In this document: positions 1 to 8,000 of the stretch, piece by piece | How the letters are laid out: each line of letters opens with the position of its first letter | How positions within the stretch are numbered: position 1 is the stretch's first letter | Virus record (IMG/VR): IMGVR_UViG_3300018080_000256 | Location: 1-47,683 of that record | Reading direction: 5' to 3' (one strand) | From: a virus | Length of the DNA stretch: 47,683 nt | The notes under the pieces: generated by a model | What the model was told of the DNA's origin: nothing | The model's database searches: none | Seen by the model: the letters and a program-made list of their open reading frames with translations, nothing else | Position numbers and translations under genes: made by a program

Positions 1-79
1 ACATGGCTTGCCGTTCTGGCTTGGTGGTTGGTTTTCCAGGCATTACCCCTTACCCCCCATATATAGCTTCTAGCTAGCT

Positions 80-1702
80 TTAATTACTTAACTCCACAGG
101 AGAGCTGGGAGTCTCTTCTGAGAGGGCTTTCCTCAGTTCGCCCCAGGACGTCCCGTCTTCCCGAATCGGGTCCTTGCCTGTGAAATCTGCCCAGCGCTGT
201 AAAATCACGTCGCAGTAGAGCGTGTCGATTTCCATGAGGTAGGCCCGGCGGCCTGCTTTCTCTGCGGCTATAAGCGTGGACCCAGATCCGCCGAAAAGAT
301 CGAGGATGTTTTCCCCGGGTTTCGAGGAGTAGAGAATCGCCCGGGAGGCAAGCTCGACCGGCTTCTCGGTGAGATGGATCATTGACGTCGGGTTGACCTT
401 TTTTACGCTCCAGACGTCGGTTGCGTTGTTGATTTCCGGGTTGAACCAGTGCCCCGCCCCCTTGCGCCACCCGTAGAAGCACCACTCGTGATTCCCCATG
501 AAATCTTTCCGCGTAAGAACGGGATGCTCTTTCACCCAGATGACGGTCTGGGAAAAGTACAGGTCCGACTCGGCGAGGGCCGAAGGGTAGTTGGCGCAGT
601 TCGCATATCCGCCCCAAACGTAGAAAGACCTGCCTGGGGCAAGGGCTCGGGCAATGTTGCCGAACCATGCCCGTAGAAGGGCGTCAAATTCCTCGTCGGT
701 GACGAAGTCGTTCTCGAGGGGCCGGTCCTTTGGCCGAAGTTTGGCGTGGGTAGGGGCCGATGCGCCGGGTCGGCGTGAGAGGTCATGTTTCTGGTGATGC
801 GTTAGATCCTTGGCTCTGGGCTTCTGTTCCCCGCCCCGCATGGCGTTCCGCTTGAACTCTTCCGATAGATTCGGGTCCGATTGGACGAAAGAACTCAATC
901 CCGCGGCAATCGCATTGTTCGACCTGGGCTCCACCTTCACGTTGTACGGAGGATCCGTGTTTACGAGGTGGATCCTGGCGCCATCGAGCAGGCGACTAAG
1001 ATCCTCCGGCTTGCTCGAATCGCCGCACATGAGCCGGTGATTCCCGAGCCGCCACACGTCCCCCGTCCGCGTCACCGCCTCGTCCGGAGGCTCCGGCACA
1101 TCATCCGCGCCGTCTTCGTCTTCATCGCCGTCCTGGGCACCACAGAACCCCAATGCCTCCAGGTCCAGGGTTAGGTCCGGAAGTTTTAAGCCCACGAACA
1201 GGTCCGGGTACTCGAGCGAGATCTCCTCGAGGAGCGGCCCGGCGCCCTCCGTCCACTCCCCCATGATCCGGCTGTTGTTCGCCGTGACGTTCGCCGCCTT
1301 CTCGAAGGACTCCGTCCAGTCCACCTCCCGGACCGGGAACCGGGCGCCGCCCTCCGCCTCGAGCACGCCCCAGCGTTCGGAAGACGTGAACCGATCGCCC
1401 GGGGCCCCGAGTTCCACCTGGTGCTCCTCGCCCCAGGCGACCGCTGCGAGGGCCCCCTCGCCCAGGGCCTTGCGCCGCTGGTTCGCGCAGATCACGTGGC
1501 CCGTGCGCCGGTTGACGACGAAGCCGCTGAGATCTCCGAACGTTCTGAGGCTCGTTTTCAATCCTTCCATCGCTTCCGCTGAGATCTTCCTTGGGTTGTA
1601 CGCCGGGGTTTCGAAGTCCCCGAGCGCCGGTCTGGATTGGGCTTCCACTTTCCCACTCAATTTCTCCCGTGGTGCCGCCGATATGAAAACTGGTCCAAGC
1701 AT
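80..1702 (-). CDS. ParB-like domain fused to beta-class DNA methyltransferase
   Basis: The protein has 540 residues. Residues about 30-130 resemble a ParB/sulfiredoxin-like domain (NPRKISAEAMEGL, then an NQRRKAL segment). An acidic linker at about 190-210 leads into an amino-methyltransferase. The catalytic DPPY is at 250-253, and the SAM-binding FGGSGS lies near 470-475. This order (motif IV before motif I) marks a beta-class N6-adenine or N4-cytosine methyltransferase. ParB-methyltransferase fusions are common in phages and probably modify phage DNA against host restriction. It is the last early gene before the left edge. The ATG has only a weak upstream ribosome binding site, so the true start may lie slightly downstream. 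The target sequence cannot be predicted. Confidence 0.88.
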   Translation of the reverse strand: MLGPVFISAAPREKLSGKVEAQSRPALGDFETPAYNPRKISAEAMEGLKTSLRTFGDLSGFVVNRRTGHVICANQRRKALGEGALAAVAWGEEHQVELGAPGDRFTSSERWGVLEAEGGARFPVREVDWTESFEKAANVTANNSRIMGEWTEGAGPLLEEISLEYPDLFVGLKLPDLTLDLEALGFCGAQDGDEDEDGADDVPEPPDEAVTRTGDVWRLGNHRLMCGDSSKPEDLSRLLDGARIHLVNTDPPYNVKVEPRSNNAIAAGLSSFVQSDPNLSEEFKRNAMRGGEQKPRAKDLTHHQKHDLSRRPGASAPTHAKLRPKDRPLENDFVTDEEFDALLRAWFGNIARALAPGRSFYVWGGYANCANYPSALAESDLYFSQTVIWVKEHPVLTRKDFMGNHEWCFYGWRKGAGHWFNPEINNATDVWSVKKVNPTSMIHLTEKPVELASRAILYSSKPGENILDLFGGSGSTLIAAEKAGRRAYLMEIDTLYCDVILQRWADFTGKDPIREDGTSWGELRKALSEETPSSPVELSN

Positions 1703-1738
1703 GCCCGGCGGTGCGTCTTCATCCCGTGGTCAGGCGCA

Positions 1739-1758
1739 GTGGGTGTGTCAGCACCCAC
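1739..1758 (-). other. RNA hairpin between early genes
   Basis: A 7-bp stem (GTGGGTG with CACCCAC) encloses a 6-base loop in the gap between the sulfotransferase and methyltransferase genes. Further GC-rich pairing (GGCGC with GCGCC) is possible outside it. No U-tract follows, so this is not a standard terminator. It may be an mRNA processing or stability element. Confidence 0.3.
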
Positions 1759-1774
1759 AGCCGCCGGGCGCCTT

Positions 1775-2332
1775 TCAACTACTTATCAGCCCCTCAATGC
1801 CCACCCCCGCCGCGTTCAGCGCCCTCCGCAGAATGCTCTTCGCGACTCGATCGCTAACCTTGGTCGGCAGGCGGATTTTGAACCAATGGAAAGAGCTGGA
1901 CTTCGGCAACTGCTCCTCGATCGCCTGGTAGTACTTCTCCGCAATCGCCACCGCCTCCGGCCTGGTCGGCCTGGGCCTCATATGCCTTTCGAGGCTCGCC
2001 GCGACGCGGTACAGATCCCTGTGCACCCAGATCACGAGGTCCGGCTCGAGCGCCGCCATGTCCATGAAGGCGAGCTCCGGCGTCTTCACGCCGACGGGAC
2101 CGGTGCACCCTCCTCCCCCATGGACTTGGCCGAGCGTTTTGAACCAGGCGACCGGGTCCTTGCGCTCCGTCGCCTCGACCATTCGGGGATCCTCGAAGAA
2201 GCCCAGGGGGTTTCCCTCGTTCGCGGCGACGAATTCGTGTCCCATGCAGACGCCCATCTCGTGGAGGTTCCGGGCCACGAACGAGGTGCCCGAGCGGGGG
2301 GATCCCGTAACCAGAACAAGGCTCCGTTTCAT
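1775..2332 (-). CDS. Sulfotransferase family protein
   Basis: The protein has 185 residues. Residues 9-18 (TGSPRSGTSF) form the P-loop-like site for the 5'-phosphosulfate of PAPS, and VHRDLYRVAAS (103-113) fits the 3'-phosphate-binding motif. The protein is short for the family, but both cofactor motifs are present. The start is fixed by GGGAGG seven bases upstream and by a 4-base overlap (ATGA) with the preceding small gene. An upstream in-frame ATG exists, but that extension overlaps the small gene in another frame and has no protein-like character. The acceptor is unknown; a host surface glycan or small molecule is possible. Sulfotransferases are unusual among phage early genes. Confidence 0.8.
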   Translation of the reverse strand: MKRSLVLVTGSPRSGTSFVARNLHEMGVCMGHEFVAANEGNPLGFFEDPRMVEATERKDPVAWFKTLGQVHGGGGCTGPVGVKTPELAFMDMAALEPDLVIWVHRDLYRVAASLERHMRPRPTRPEAVAIAEKYYQAIEEQLPKSSSFHWFKIRLPTKVSDRVAKSILRRALNAAGVGIEGLISS

Positions 2333-2493
2333 GCCAGCGCCTCCCGCACGACGTCTTCCACGCTCTCGTGCTCCCCCACGGCGGCCTGGTCGAAGAAGAC
2401 GGCGATGGCTTTCTTCCCGTTCATCAGGTGCCATTCCTCCTCGAGGTCCTCGACCTGGTACATGCGCTTGAGGCGCCACTTATCGCTTTGCAT
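2329..2493 (-). CDS. Small protein of unknown function (54 aa)
   Basis: This short frame begins MQSDKWRLKRMYQVEDLEEE and ends VVREALA. It has an excellent ribosome binding site (GGAGG, seven bases before ATG). It overlaps the upstream replication gene by 14 bases and the downstream sulfotransferase start by 4 bases (ATGA), the coupling seen throughout this operon. The product is charged, with no membrane segment and no cysteine. I do not recognise it. Translational coupling suggests it is made with the sulfotransferase. Confidence 0.7.
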   Translation of the reverse strand: MQSDKWRLKRMYQVEDLEEEWHLMNGKKAIAVFFDQAAVGEHESVEDVVREALA

Positions 2494-3442
2494 CTGCGGC
2501 CTCCTTCCCGTTCATCCAGGGCCTGAGCCCGACGCGCTCGATCTCGGCCACGTCCTCGTCAGTCAGCGCCATTCCGGCCCTGCGTTCGAGGATCTCCTTG
2601 GCGGTTGGAGGCTTGATTGGCGGCGGGGCCTTTTCCGGGGGGTGCTCCTCGAGGAAGTTCTCGATCACGCCCCGGGCGTACTTGTGGCCGTAGCCGTTCG
2701 AGTCCGGGCGGCTCCAGACCTTGACGAGCTCGGCGACGGCAGAGTGCCACATCGTTTCGGGAACTACGTTGGCGAAGTAGGCGGCGAAGGACCGCGTCCT
2801 GATTTTGCGCAGGCGTTCGTCCTGACCCAGGAGGTCGAGAACCCGGCCGGCGGAAGGAGGGAAGGGGTTTTCTGGTGGCGGGGCAGGAGGCCGAATAGCT
2901 TCCGGCGCGTCGGGGTTCTGGGGGCCTTCGAAGGGTGCCTCGTGCCCAATTTCCCCTTCCTGCTCCTGCTCCGGTTCCTGTTCCGGTTCCTGTTCCGGTA
3001 TAGGCATAGCCTTCGCGAAGGCTTCCCGGAAGGCTTTCACGTAGCCTTTAGACAAGCCTTCCGCAAAGTCTTTAACCCTTTTGTACGTCTTGGCTTTGAG
3101 CTTGCACTCAGGCAGCAATTCGAAGGCGCCGATCCACGCTTTTACCACATTCGGGGACTCGGGCTTGTTGTACTTGAGGAAGTTCGGGAGGACCACCAGC
3201 GAAGCCTTCTCGTCGGCCTCAATCATGTCCTTTGCGGTAGCCTCTCGAAAGGCTTCCCGGAAGGCTTTCTCGGGCCATCCCATCTCGGCAGCGAGGCCGG
3301 GTATCGTGTGGCGCATCGCCCCGATTGCGGTCATGTGGGGGTGCGTGAGAAGGAAGAGGAAAGTCAGCTTTCCCTGGTCAGAAAAGGACCTGAACTTCTC
3401 GTCGTTCCAGATTCTTGGGTCGATCTTCCTGTACTTTGCCAT
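2480..3442 (-). CDS. Phage replication-initiator-like protein
   Basis: The protein has 320 residues. The N-terminal 110 or so (KIDPRIWNDEKFRSFSDQGK, then a TAIGAMRHTIPGLAAEMGW segment) match the winged-helix start of phage replisome organisers, where this domain binds origin DNA. A linker at about 150-210 is rich in Glu, Gln and Pro, with EQEP repeats. The C-terminal part (about 215-320) resembles the DnaD-like or helicase-loading region of such proteins, but that match is weak. At DNA level the REAFREA and KAFREAF stretches are near-duplicates. Its place among ParB and recombination genes supports a replication role. No helicase or primase is visible nearby. Confidence 0.68.
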   Translation of the reverse strand: MAKYRKIDPRIWNDEKFRSFSDQGKLTFLFLLTHPHMTAIGAMRHTIPGLAAEMGWPEKAFREAFREATAKDMIEADEKASLVVLPNFLKYNKPESPNVVKAWIGAFELLPECKLKAKTYKRVKDFAEGLSKGYVKAFREAFAKAMPIPEQEPEQEPEQEQEGEIGHEAPFEGPQNPDAPEAIRPPAPPPENPFPPSAGRVLDLLGQDERLRKIRTRSFAAYFANVVPETMWHSAVAELVKVWSRPDSNGYGHKYARGVIENFLEEHPPEKAPPPIKPPTAKEILERRAGMALTDEDVAEIERVGLRPWMNGKEAADAKR

Positions 3443-3458
3443 TGGTAGAAGTCTCCAG

Positions 3459-3692
3459 TCAGTCGCCCTTCCCGGTAACCAGGCCGTCGCTGGTTACCAC
3501 GATCGTCGGGTCCACCGCGATCCCCAGTTCGTCCTCGATCCGCCTCATAAGCTTCCGCCACTCCACCTCGTACTTGTAGAGCGGCGGGCCGTTCTGCAGG
3601 GCGTACAGGTCGTGCAGCATGCCGTGTAGGCGGGAGGCTCGGGCCTCGGCCTCCTCCGTGCGCCGGCGTAGGTTTTCGGCTTCCTCGGTCAT
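3459..3692 (-). CDS. Small coiled-coil protein of unknown function (77 aa)
   Basis: The product starts MTEEAENLRRRTEEAEARAS, an amphipathic helix likely to form a coiled coil, followed by a mixed region ending DGLVTGKGD. The start is chosen for the GGGGAGGATGAA ribosome binding site directly before ATG. A longer in-frame reading runs antiparallel to nothing useful and overlaps the upstream gene in another frame, so it is rejected. It lies 16 bases upstream of the replication-like gene and 11 bases downstream of the zinc-ribbon gene. No family is recognised. Confidence 0.65.
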   Translation of the reverse strand: MTEEAENLRRRTEEAEARASRLHGMLHDLYALQNGPPLYKYEVEWRKLMRRIEDELGIAVDPTIVVTSDGLVTGKGD

Positions 3693-3703
3693 TTCATCCT
3701 CCC

Positions 3704-4174
3704 CTAAGCGTTGTAATACCCGCAATGCGGGCAGTTCGTGCCCCGCGAAACAGGGCGTCCGCAACTTACGCAGACAGCGGTGTCGTCCTTTTCCAGTTGG
3801 AACGCCGCCATTGCGTCTCGAATTATCTTCGCCCCGATCATGTCCTGGTATTCGCGCGCGCACTCCCGGGCGAATAAGCGGAACTTGTCGCCCCAGAAAG
3901 ACGGACTCAATTCCATTTCCTTGCGGAGTTCTTCCTTGTACGCATTGAGGGACTTTTGCCACTCCTCGCGGATCATGTCGCGGATCATGGCCTTGAGCGG
4001 GCTCGGAGTGACCTTGTTGCTGTATCGGTCCTTCTTGTCCGTCGTTAGAAAATCGGTTTCGTTTTTGATTAGTTCGTCCCACTTCTCGGGCGGGATCAGG
4101 TCGAAAAACGCCGCCTTGATTCGGTCCCGGATTTTCTCTTTCACGTCGTCGAGTTTTACGATTTCTTCGCTCAT
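3704..4174 (-). CDS. Helical protein with C-terminal zinc ribbon
   Basis: The protein has 156 residues. The first 125 are charged and helical (VKEKIRDRIKAAFFDLIPPE, then long Lys/Glu-rich helices). The last 25 carry C-x2-C and C-x2-C pairs (CVSCGRP and CPHCGYY), a treble-cleft or zinc-ribbon end. No catalytic motif is seen. Its ATG lies one base after the stop of the ParB-like gene, so the two are probably translationally coupled. A role in DNA transactions next to ParB and the replication gene is an inference. Confidence 0.7.
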   Translation of the reverse strand: MSEEIVKLDDVKEKIRDRIKAAFFDLIPPEKWDELIKNETDFLTTDKKDRYSNKVTPSPLKAMIRDMIREEWQKSLNAYKEELRKEMELSPSFWGDKFRLFARECAREYQDMIGAKIIRDAMAAFQLEKDDTAVCVSCGRPVSRGTNCPHCGYYNA

Positions 4175-4175
4175 C

Positions 4176-5918
4176 TCACTTCCTCCGCTTCACCCCGAAG
4201 GCGTCCTGCAGGTCCTTGGTGAGGCTCCCGGGGGGCAGGCCCGCCTCGAGAATGGCCTTCTTGATGTCCTCGAGCTTCTTGCTCTTGCTGACCTCGACCC
4301 CGAGCTCCCGGGCGATGACCAGGACATCGACCTTCCGGTGCTCGTCGAGCATGTCGGCCGAGACCTCGAACGTGTTGGCTGCTTCGACGAGGAGGGCCGT
4401 GGTCGGCTCCCAGGCGGCGATCTCGGCGAAGGTCCGGGTCGAGAGAACGTCATAGACCCCGATCGCCTCCGTGCAGCGCGCGAGACCGTCGTAGTTCAAT
4501 TTCTCGAGCTCGGCGGGCGCCGCCGGGTCCGCCCAGAGGTTCTGCTCCTCGGGCGGGAGTACTCCGAGCATGCTCATGAGCCAGAGGCGCGCCGCCGTCC
4601 CGCTTCTGCCGCCGTGCGTGCCGCCTCCGCCGGCGAGAGACCAGAGCGCGCAGGCATCGAGGGGTTCGCAGGCGAACCTGCCGTCCACCTCGAGGAGATC
4701 GAAGCATTCCGCCTCGAGGGCAAGCGCAAGGGTGAAGGCTATGTGCGCGTTCGCGAAATCCCGGGCCACCTCCCGGCGCTTGTCCGGGTCGCCTTCAGGC
4801 TCCGAGGCCTCGGTGTCGGAGCGCTTGCTCGCCCCTTTCTTCTTCGCCGCCCGCTGCGCCGTGGACGATTCCGAGCGCCTGGTCGTGCCCCAGAACCAGG
4901 TCCCGACCTTTTTCCCCGAGATCCGCAGGCAGGGCTTGGCCCCCTTGGCGGACTTCTTGCACCCGAAGACCTGGTAGCTCGAGAGCGCCTTCTTCGCCAT
5001 GTCCTTCGGAATATCGCCGGTCCTGTAGACGTCCTGGACGAAGACGACGTCCCCGTGCTTCTTCTTCAGCTCGTCGGCCTTCGCCTTCAGGAAGGCGCCG
5101 TATTTGCGCGCCCAGCATGCGGGGTCCAAGCACCGGTCGTTACCGTTCTTGGTCTTATCCAGATCGGGGAAGAGGAAGGGCTTCCTCGAGGAACGGTTGC
5201 TGCAGGCCGAGCAGGCGGGGGTCTTCTCGAGGATGGCCTGGTCGGCGAGGTTCCAAGGAGCCGCGGAGAGGTCCCGCAGGAAGGCGGAGAGGTACACCTC
5301 GAGGCCTGTCAGTGATTCTATCTCCCCGATCGCTAAAGGGTCGTCCAGGTCCTCGAGCACCTCGTTCTGGACCGCGCCATCCATGCGGGCGATCCGCTCG
5401 AGGTAGGTCGCCGGCCAGAGGGCGAAGTTGGAGTCCTCCTTGGAGAGGGCCTTTCGCCATTTGTCCGTGAGCGCCGTCAGCCGGGCCCGGCGATAGACCC
5501 ACCCCTCGCTCTTGCCGATCTGGGCCGCAATCGTTTGCACCTCCCACCCCCCATCGAGCAGGGCCTGCACTCCCTTGGCCTCCTCGAGGGGATGGAGGTC
5601 CTCCCGCTGCAGGTTCTCGGTGACCGTGACCTCCAGGGCCTCCCGGTCCGTGAGATCTCGCACGATGCAAGGGATGGTCTTGATGCCGGCGAGCTGGGCC
5701 GCGGCGTGACGTCGCGCGCCGGCGCGGAGGTCGTACTTGCCCTTCTTCGCCGGGTGCGGCCGGGCGAGCACCGGCTGCAGCACGCCGAGCTGCTTGATGC
5801 TGTCGGCGAGGTCCTTCAGGGCCGGGTCCTTCTTTCGGATGGTCCGTGGGTTGTCCGGGGTCGGTATCAGGTCCGCCACGGCGACCGCGGCGAGCCCCTC
5901 CTGTGCTTTCGTTGCCAT
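4176..5918 (-). CDS. Large ParB-like protein with cysteine-rich insert
   Basis: The protein has 580 residues. Residues about 10-110 form a ParB N-terminal domain (ADLIPTPDNPR, then RAGARRHAAA and ENLQREDLHPLEE). A helix-turn-helix follows at about 125-165 (TIAAQIGKSEGWVYRRARL). Two cysteine pairs near 233 and 266 (CSACSNRSS and CLDPACW) suggest a zinc site. The C-terminal half is long, helical and of unknown function. Such phage ParB-like proteins act in DNA binding or partition-like steps, and some ParB folds bind CTP, but no partner ParA is visible. The start is preceded by GAGGAGGCACGCATG, a leader shared with several other genes here. Confidence 0.82.
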   Translation of the reverse strand: MATKAQEGLAAVAVADLIPTPDNPRTIRKKDPALKDLADSIKQLGVLQPVLARPHPAKKGKYDLRAGARRHAAAQLAGIKTIPCIVRDLTDREALEVTVTENLQREDLHPLEEAKGVQALLDGGWEVQTIAAQIGKSEGWVYRRARLTALTDKWRKALSKEDSNFALWPATYLERIARMDGAVQNEVLEDLDDPLAIGEIESLTGLEVYLSAFLRDLSAAPWNLADQAILEKTPACSACSNRSSRKPFLFPDLDKTKNGNDRCLDPACWARKYGAFLKAKADELKKKHGDVVFVQDVYRTGDIPKDMAKKALSSYQVFGCKKSAKGAKPCLRISGKKVGTWFWGTTRRSESSTAQRAAKKKGASKRSDTEASEPEGDPDKRREVARDFANAHIAFTLALALEAECFDLLEVDGRFACEPLDACALWSLAGGGGTHGGRSGTAARLWLMSMLGVLPPEEQNLWADPAAPAELEKLNYDGLARCTEAIGVYDVLSTRTFAEIAAWEPTTALLVEAANTFEVSADMLDEHRKVDVLVIARELGVEVSKSKKLEDIKKAILEAGLPPGSLTKDLQDAFGVKRRK

Positions 5919-5928
5919 GCGTGCCTCC

Positions 5929-6657
5929 TCAATAACTGTCGTCCCGGGCCCGGGCGGACGCTTCCGACCAGGCGCGGCCGACGATCCCGGTACCGGGGAA
6001 AAGGTCTACGAGTTCATCGCCGGCCCGCATGCCGAGCAGGCCGAACAGCCAGGCGCAGAAGGCGATGGGCTTCCGGCCCGGCAGGCTTCCCCCGAACCGG
6101 GCGGGCTGAGCGCTGAGCCAGTCCCGCTTGCCGGGCCGCTCCTCGCGGCCGGGGACGACGATCACGGGTTCCCATGTGCTGTGTATGCCGAAGGTCCTCA
6201 CCGACGCGCCTATGGGCTTGACCCAGGCGCAGACCCGGGCCTCGGGAGGGCAGAGGGGGAGGATGTCGCGGAGGGCCTTGGACGACGTGGAGAGCGCCCA
6301 GCCATCGTAGCCCGCCGCGGTAAGCGACGATATCAGCGCCTCATGGTCGACCTCGCCGGCGAACGACGCCTCCCCCTTGTAGAACTTCGCAGCCATTCCA
6401 GGGTAAGGCGGGTCGGCGTAGGCCATGCGCTTGGGCTCGTCGTTCAGGTCCTCGACGACGAGGCGCTGCCTGAATCGCCAGGCGGCCTGCCGGCACTTCC
6501 TCGAGCAGTACTTCCGTCGCGCCGGCGCCGCACGACACCAGGCGCAGAGGCCGTTACGGTCATCACCGGACGACGGGCTGCCGTGGGCGACGGTCGCCGG
6601 GGGATCCCCGAGTCGTCCGGCGCCGTCTCGTCTCGGGAGTACTTCACCGACGCTCAC
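5929..6657 (-). CDS. DNA methyltransferase with N-terminal zinc finger
   Basis: The protein has 242 residues. Cysteines 38, 41, 51 and 55 (CAWC, then CSRKC) form a short zinc finger like those in phage HNH and methylase proteins. DPPY at 82-85 is the catalytic motif, and VDLFPGTG near 217-224 is the SAM-binding motif, giving beta-class order. It is probably an adenine or N4-cytosine methyltransferase, and the finger may contribute to site recognition. It is the second methyltransferase in the window, so the virion DNA may carry two marks. It overlaps the next upstream gene by four bases. Confidence 0.85.
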   Translation of the reverse strand: MSVGEVLPRRDGAGRLGDPPATVAHGSPSSGDDRNGLCAWCRAAPARRKYCSRKCRQAAWRFRQRLVVEDLNDEPKRMAYADPPYPGMAAKFYKGEASFAGEVDHEALISSLTAAGYDGWALSTSSKALRDILPLCPPEARVCAWVKPIGASVRTFGIHSTWEPVIVVPGREERPGKRDWLSAQPARFGGSLPGRKPIAFCAWLFGLLGMRAGDELVDLFPGTGIVGRAWSEASARARDDSY

Positions 6658-6788
6658 AGCGCCCCTCCCGCGATCCAGCCGATGACAACCGCCGCCGCCA
6701 TGGCGATCGCCGCCAGCGCCAGGAAGGCGAAGGCGATGCGCAGGCTCTTGGCGTCCTTGTCGAAGAAGTCCTCGTTGCGTGGAATCAT
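6654..6788 (-). CDS. Small single-pass membrane protein (44 aa)
   Basis: The product starts MIPRNEDFFDKDAKSLRIAF and continues through one hydrophobic helix of about 22 residues rich in Ala, Ile and Val. The start ATG overlaps the stop of the upstream gene (ATGA), and its own stop overlaps the methyltransferase start. The N-terminus is charged and probably cytoplasmic. Such tiny early membrane proteins may affect host physiology or exclusion, but nothing specific can be assigned. Confidence 0.6.
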   Translation of the reverse strand: MIPRNEDFFDKDAKSLRIAFAFLALAAIAMAAAVVIGWIAGGAL

Positions 6789-7090
6789 CACACCAGCCTT
6801 TCGGTCCAAAACAGCTTGAAGGGCTTCAGCCCGTTGTTCTCGTGGTCGCGCTCCCGGACGACGAATTTCCTGGCCTCGATCCACTTCCGGGCTTCCCTGA
6901 AAAGCCGGGGGGCGTCGTTGCCGGCCTGGTCGGCGGTGATCAGCGCGCGCATGGTGATCGGCGTGCCCTCGGTCGCCCGGATGACTTGCTCGGTGACCCA
7001 GCCCTTCTTCCCTCGAGGGAAAGCCCGATCGCCGAGCAGCTCGGCGACATCGAGGGGGCGCATGGGCAGGGTCAGGCCGAGGATTGTCAT
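6788..7090 (-). CDS. Conserved-looking early protein of unknown function (100 aa)
   Basis: The product begins MTILGLTLPMRPLDVAELLG and ends KPFKLFWTERLV. A central segment (GWVTEQVIRATEGTPITMRA) with mixed helices and a C-terminal beta hairpin would fit a small winged-helix fold, but no DNA-binding motif is decisive. The start is set by a GGAGGAGG-like Shine-Dalgarno element and by overlap with the stop of the ASCH gene. A longer upstream reading is in the shadow of the ASCH gene. Confidence 0.62.
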   Translation of the reverse strand: MTILGLTLPMRPLDVAELLGDRAFPRGKKGWVTEQVIRATEGTPITMRALITADQAGNDAPRLFREARKWIEARKFVVRERDHENNGLKPFKLFWTERLV

Positions 7091-7527
7091 GGGGCGGCCT
7101 CCTCCCTGGGTTCGAGGTATTCGACGTCCCCTTCCCAATCCCAGAGGCCCTGCGATCCCCTGGCTTGGATGGGCTTGATCGCCCTGACGTTCTGGAGGAT
7201 CCAACCCACTTTGCCGTGTTCGTAGTAGTAGGACGGGCAGAGGTGTCGCGCATACGTCTTCGTCCACTCCCTGATGTCCCGGAACTCGATTGCGGCATAG
7301 AGATCGGCTATCGCGAGGATCGAGCCCCGGACTCCCGAGGCGTTGACGATGTCATGCGGCAGGAAGCGCGCGGCCTCGTCGTCGAATGATTTTCCCGCGT
7401 GGATTCCGAGCGGCCCCTGGTACTCCGTGCCCCAGTTCCGGGTCTCAATGGTCTTGCGCCCCAGGGCGATCGCCGAGGCCCAGGGCTGCCAGAGCGTCAG
7501 GCACTTGATCTTGACGTGTTCGATCAC
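7087..7527 (-). CDS. ASCH-domain protein
   Basis: The protein has 146 residues. The opening LTLWQPWASAIALGRKTIET, followed by a short spacer to GPLGIHAGK, is typical of ASCH domains, a PUA-like beta-barrel that binds RNA or modified nucleobases. Some ASCH proteins hydrolyse N4-acetylcytidine and related nucleosides. The protein is full length for the family. Neighbours overlap on both sides by 4 bases, and the next gene upstream is the RuvC-like nuclease. In phages ASCH proteins often lie in early operons near nucleic-acid enzymes, but the role here is not established. Confidence 0.78.
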   Translation of the reverse strand: MIEHVKIKCLTLWQPWASAIALGRKTIETRNWGTEYQGPLGIHAGKSFDDEAARFLPHDIVNASGVRGSILAIADLYAAIEFRDIREWTKTYARHLCPSYYYEHGKVGWILQNVRAIKPIQARGSQGLWDWEGDVEYLEPREEAAP

Positions 7528-8000
7528 GCCTTCACCTCTCTTTCATTCAGCGCCCAGTCCAGGATCCAGAGGGCGTCCGCTTCGTTGTCGTCCGCCGGGT
7601 CCCAGCCACGCACCCGGGCGGCCCGGACCATCTCGGCCTTGCTTGCGTTCCCGTGTCCGGTCGCGTGCTTCTTCACCGTCCCGACCGGCACTCCCCGGTA
7701 GGGGATCTTCTCGCCCTCGCACCAGGCCGTGAGGACCGCGAGCAGCCCGCCGTAGACGTGGGCCGCCGTCGTTCCCAGGTGCCGGCGAACCTCCTCGAAG
7801 TAGACTTCGTCGAAGCCCCCCACTGCCTGGTGGGCCTCGCGGAGCTGTCGGGCGAAGCGGAGGTATCGCATCCCCCCGCCCTCGAACCGCTGAGGCTGGA
7901 AAGACCAAACGCCCGAAACCGTGACCCCCGGCGAGTGGGCGGCCCAGCCGGTGTGGGTCCCGAGGTCGAGCGCGAGGATTGCGGTGCTTTCTTCGCTCAT
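7524..8000 (-). CDS. RuvC-like Holliday junction resolvase
   Basis: The protein has 158 residues with an RNase H-like fold. Asp12 lies in LALDLGTHTGWA, Glu69/Glu70 in YFEEVR, and acidic residues in DNEADAL (138-144) supply the last metal ligand(s). This spacing and the full-length size match RuvC-type crossover junction nucleases. It would resolve branched recombination or replication intermediates before packaging, consistent with the RecE-like and RecT-like genes in the same operon. It overlaps both neighbours by 4 bases. Confidence 0.8.
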   Translation of the reverse strand: MSEESTAILALDLGTHTGWAAHSPGVTVSGVWSFQPQRFEGGGMRYLRFARQLREAHQAVGGFDEVYFEEVRRHLGTTAAHVYGGLLAVLTAWCEGEKIPYRGVPVGTVKKHATGHGNASKAEMVRAARVRGWDPADDNEADALWILDWALNEREVKA

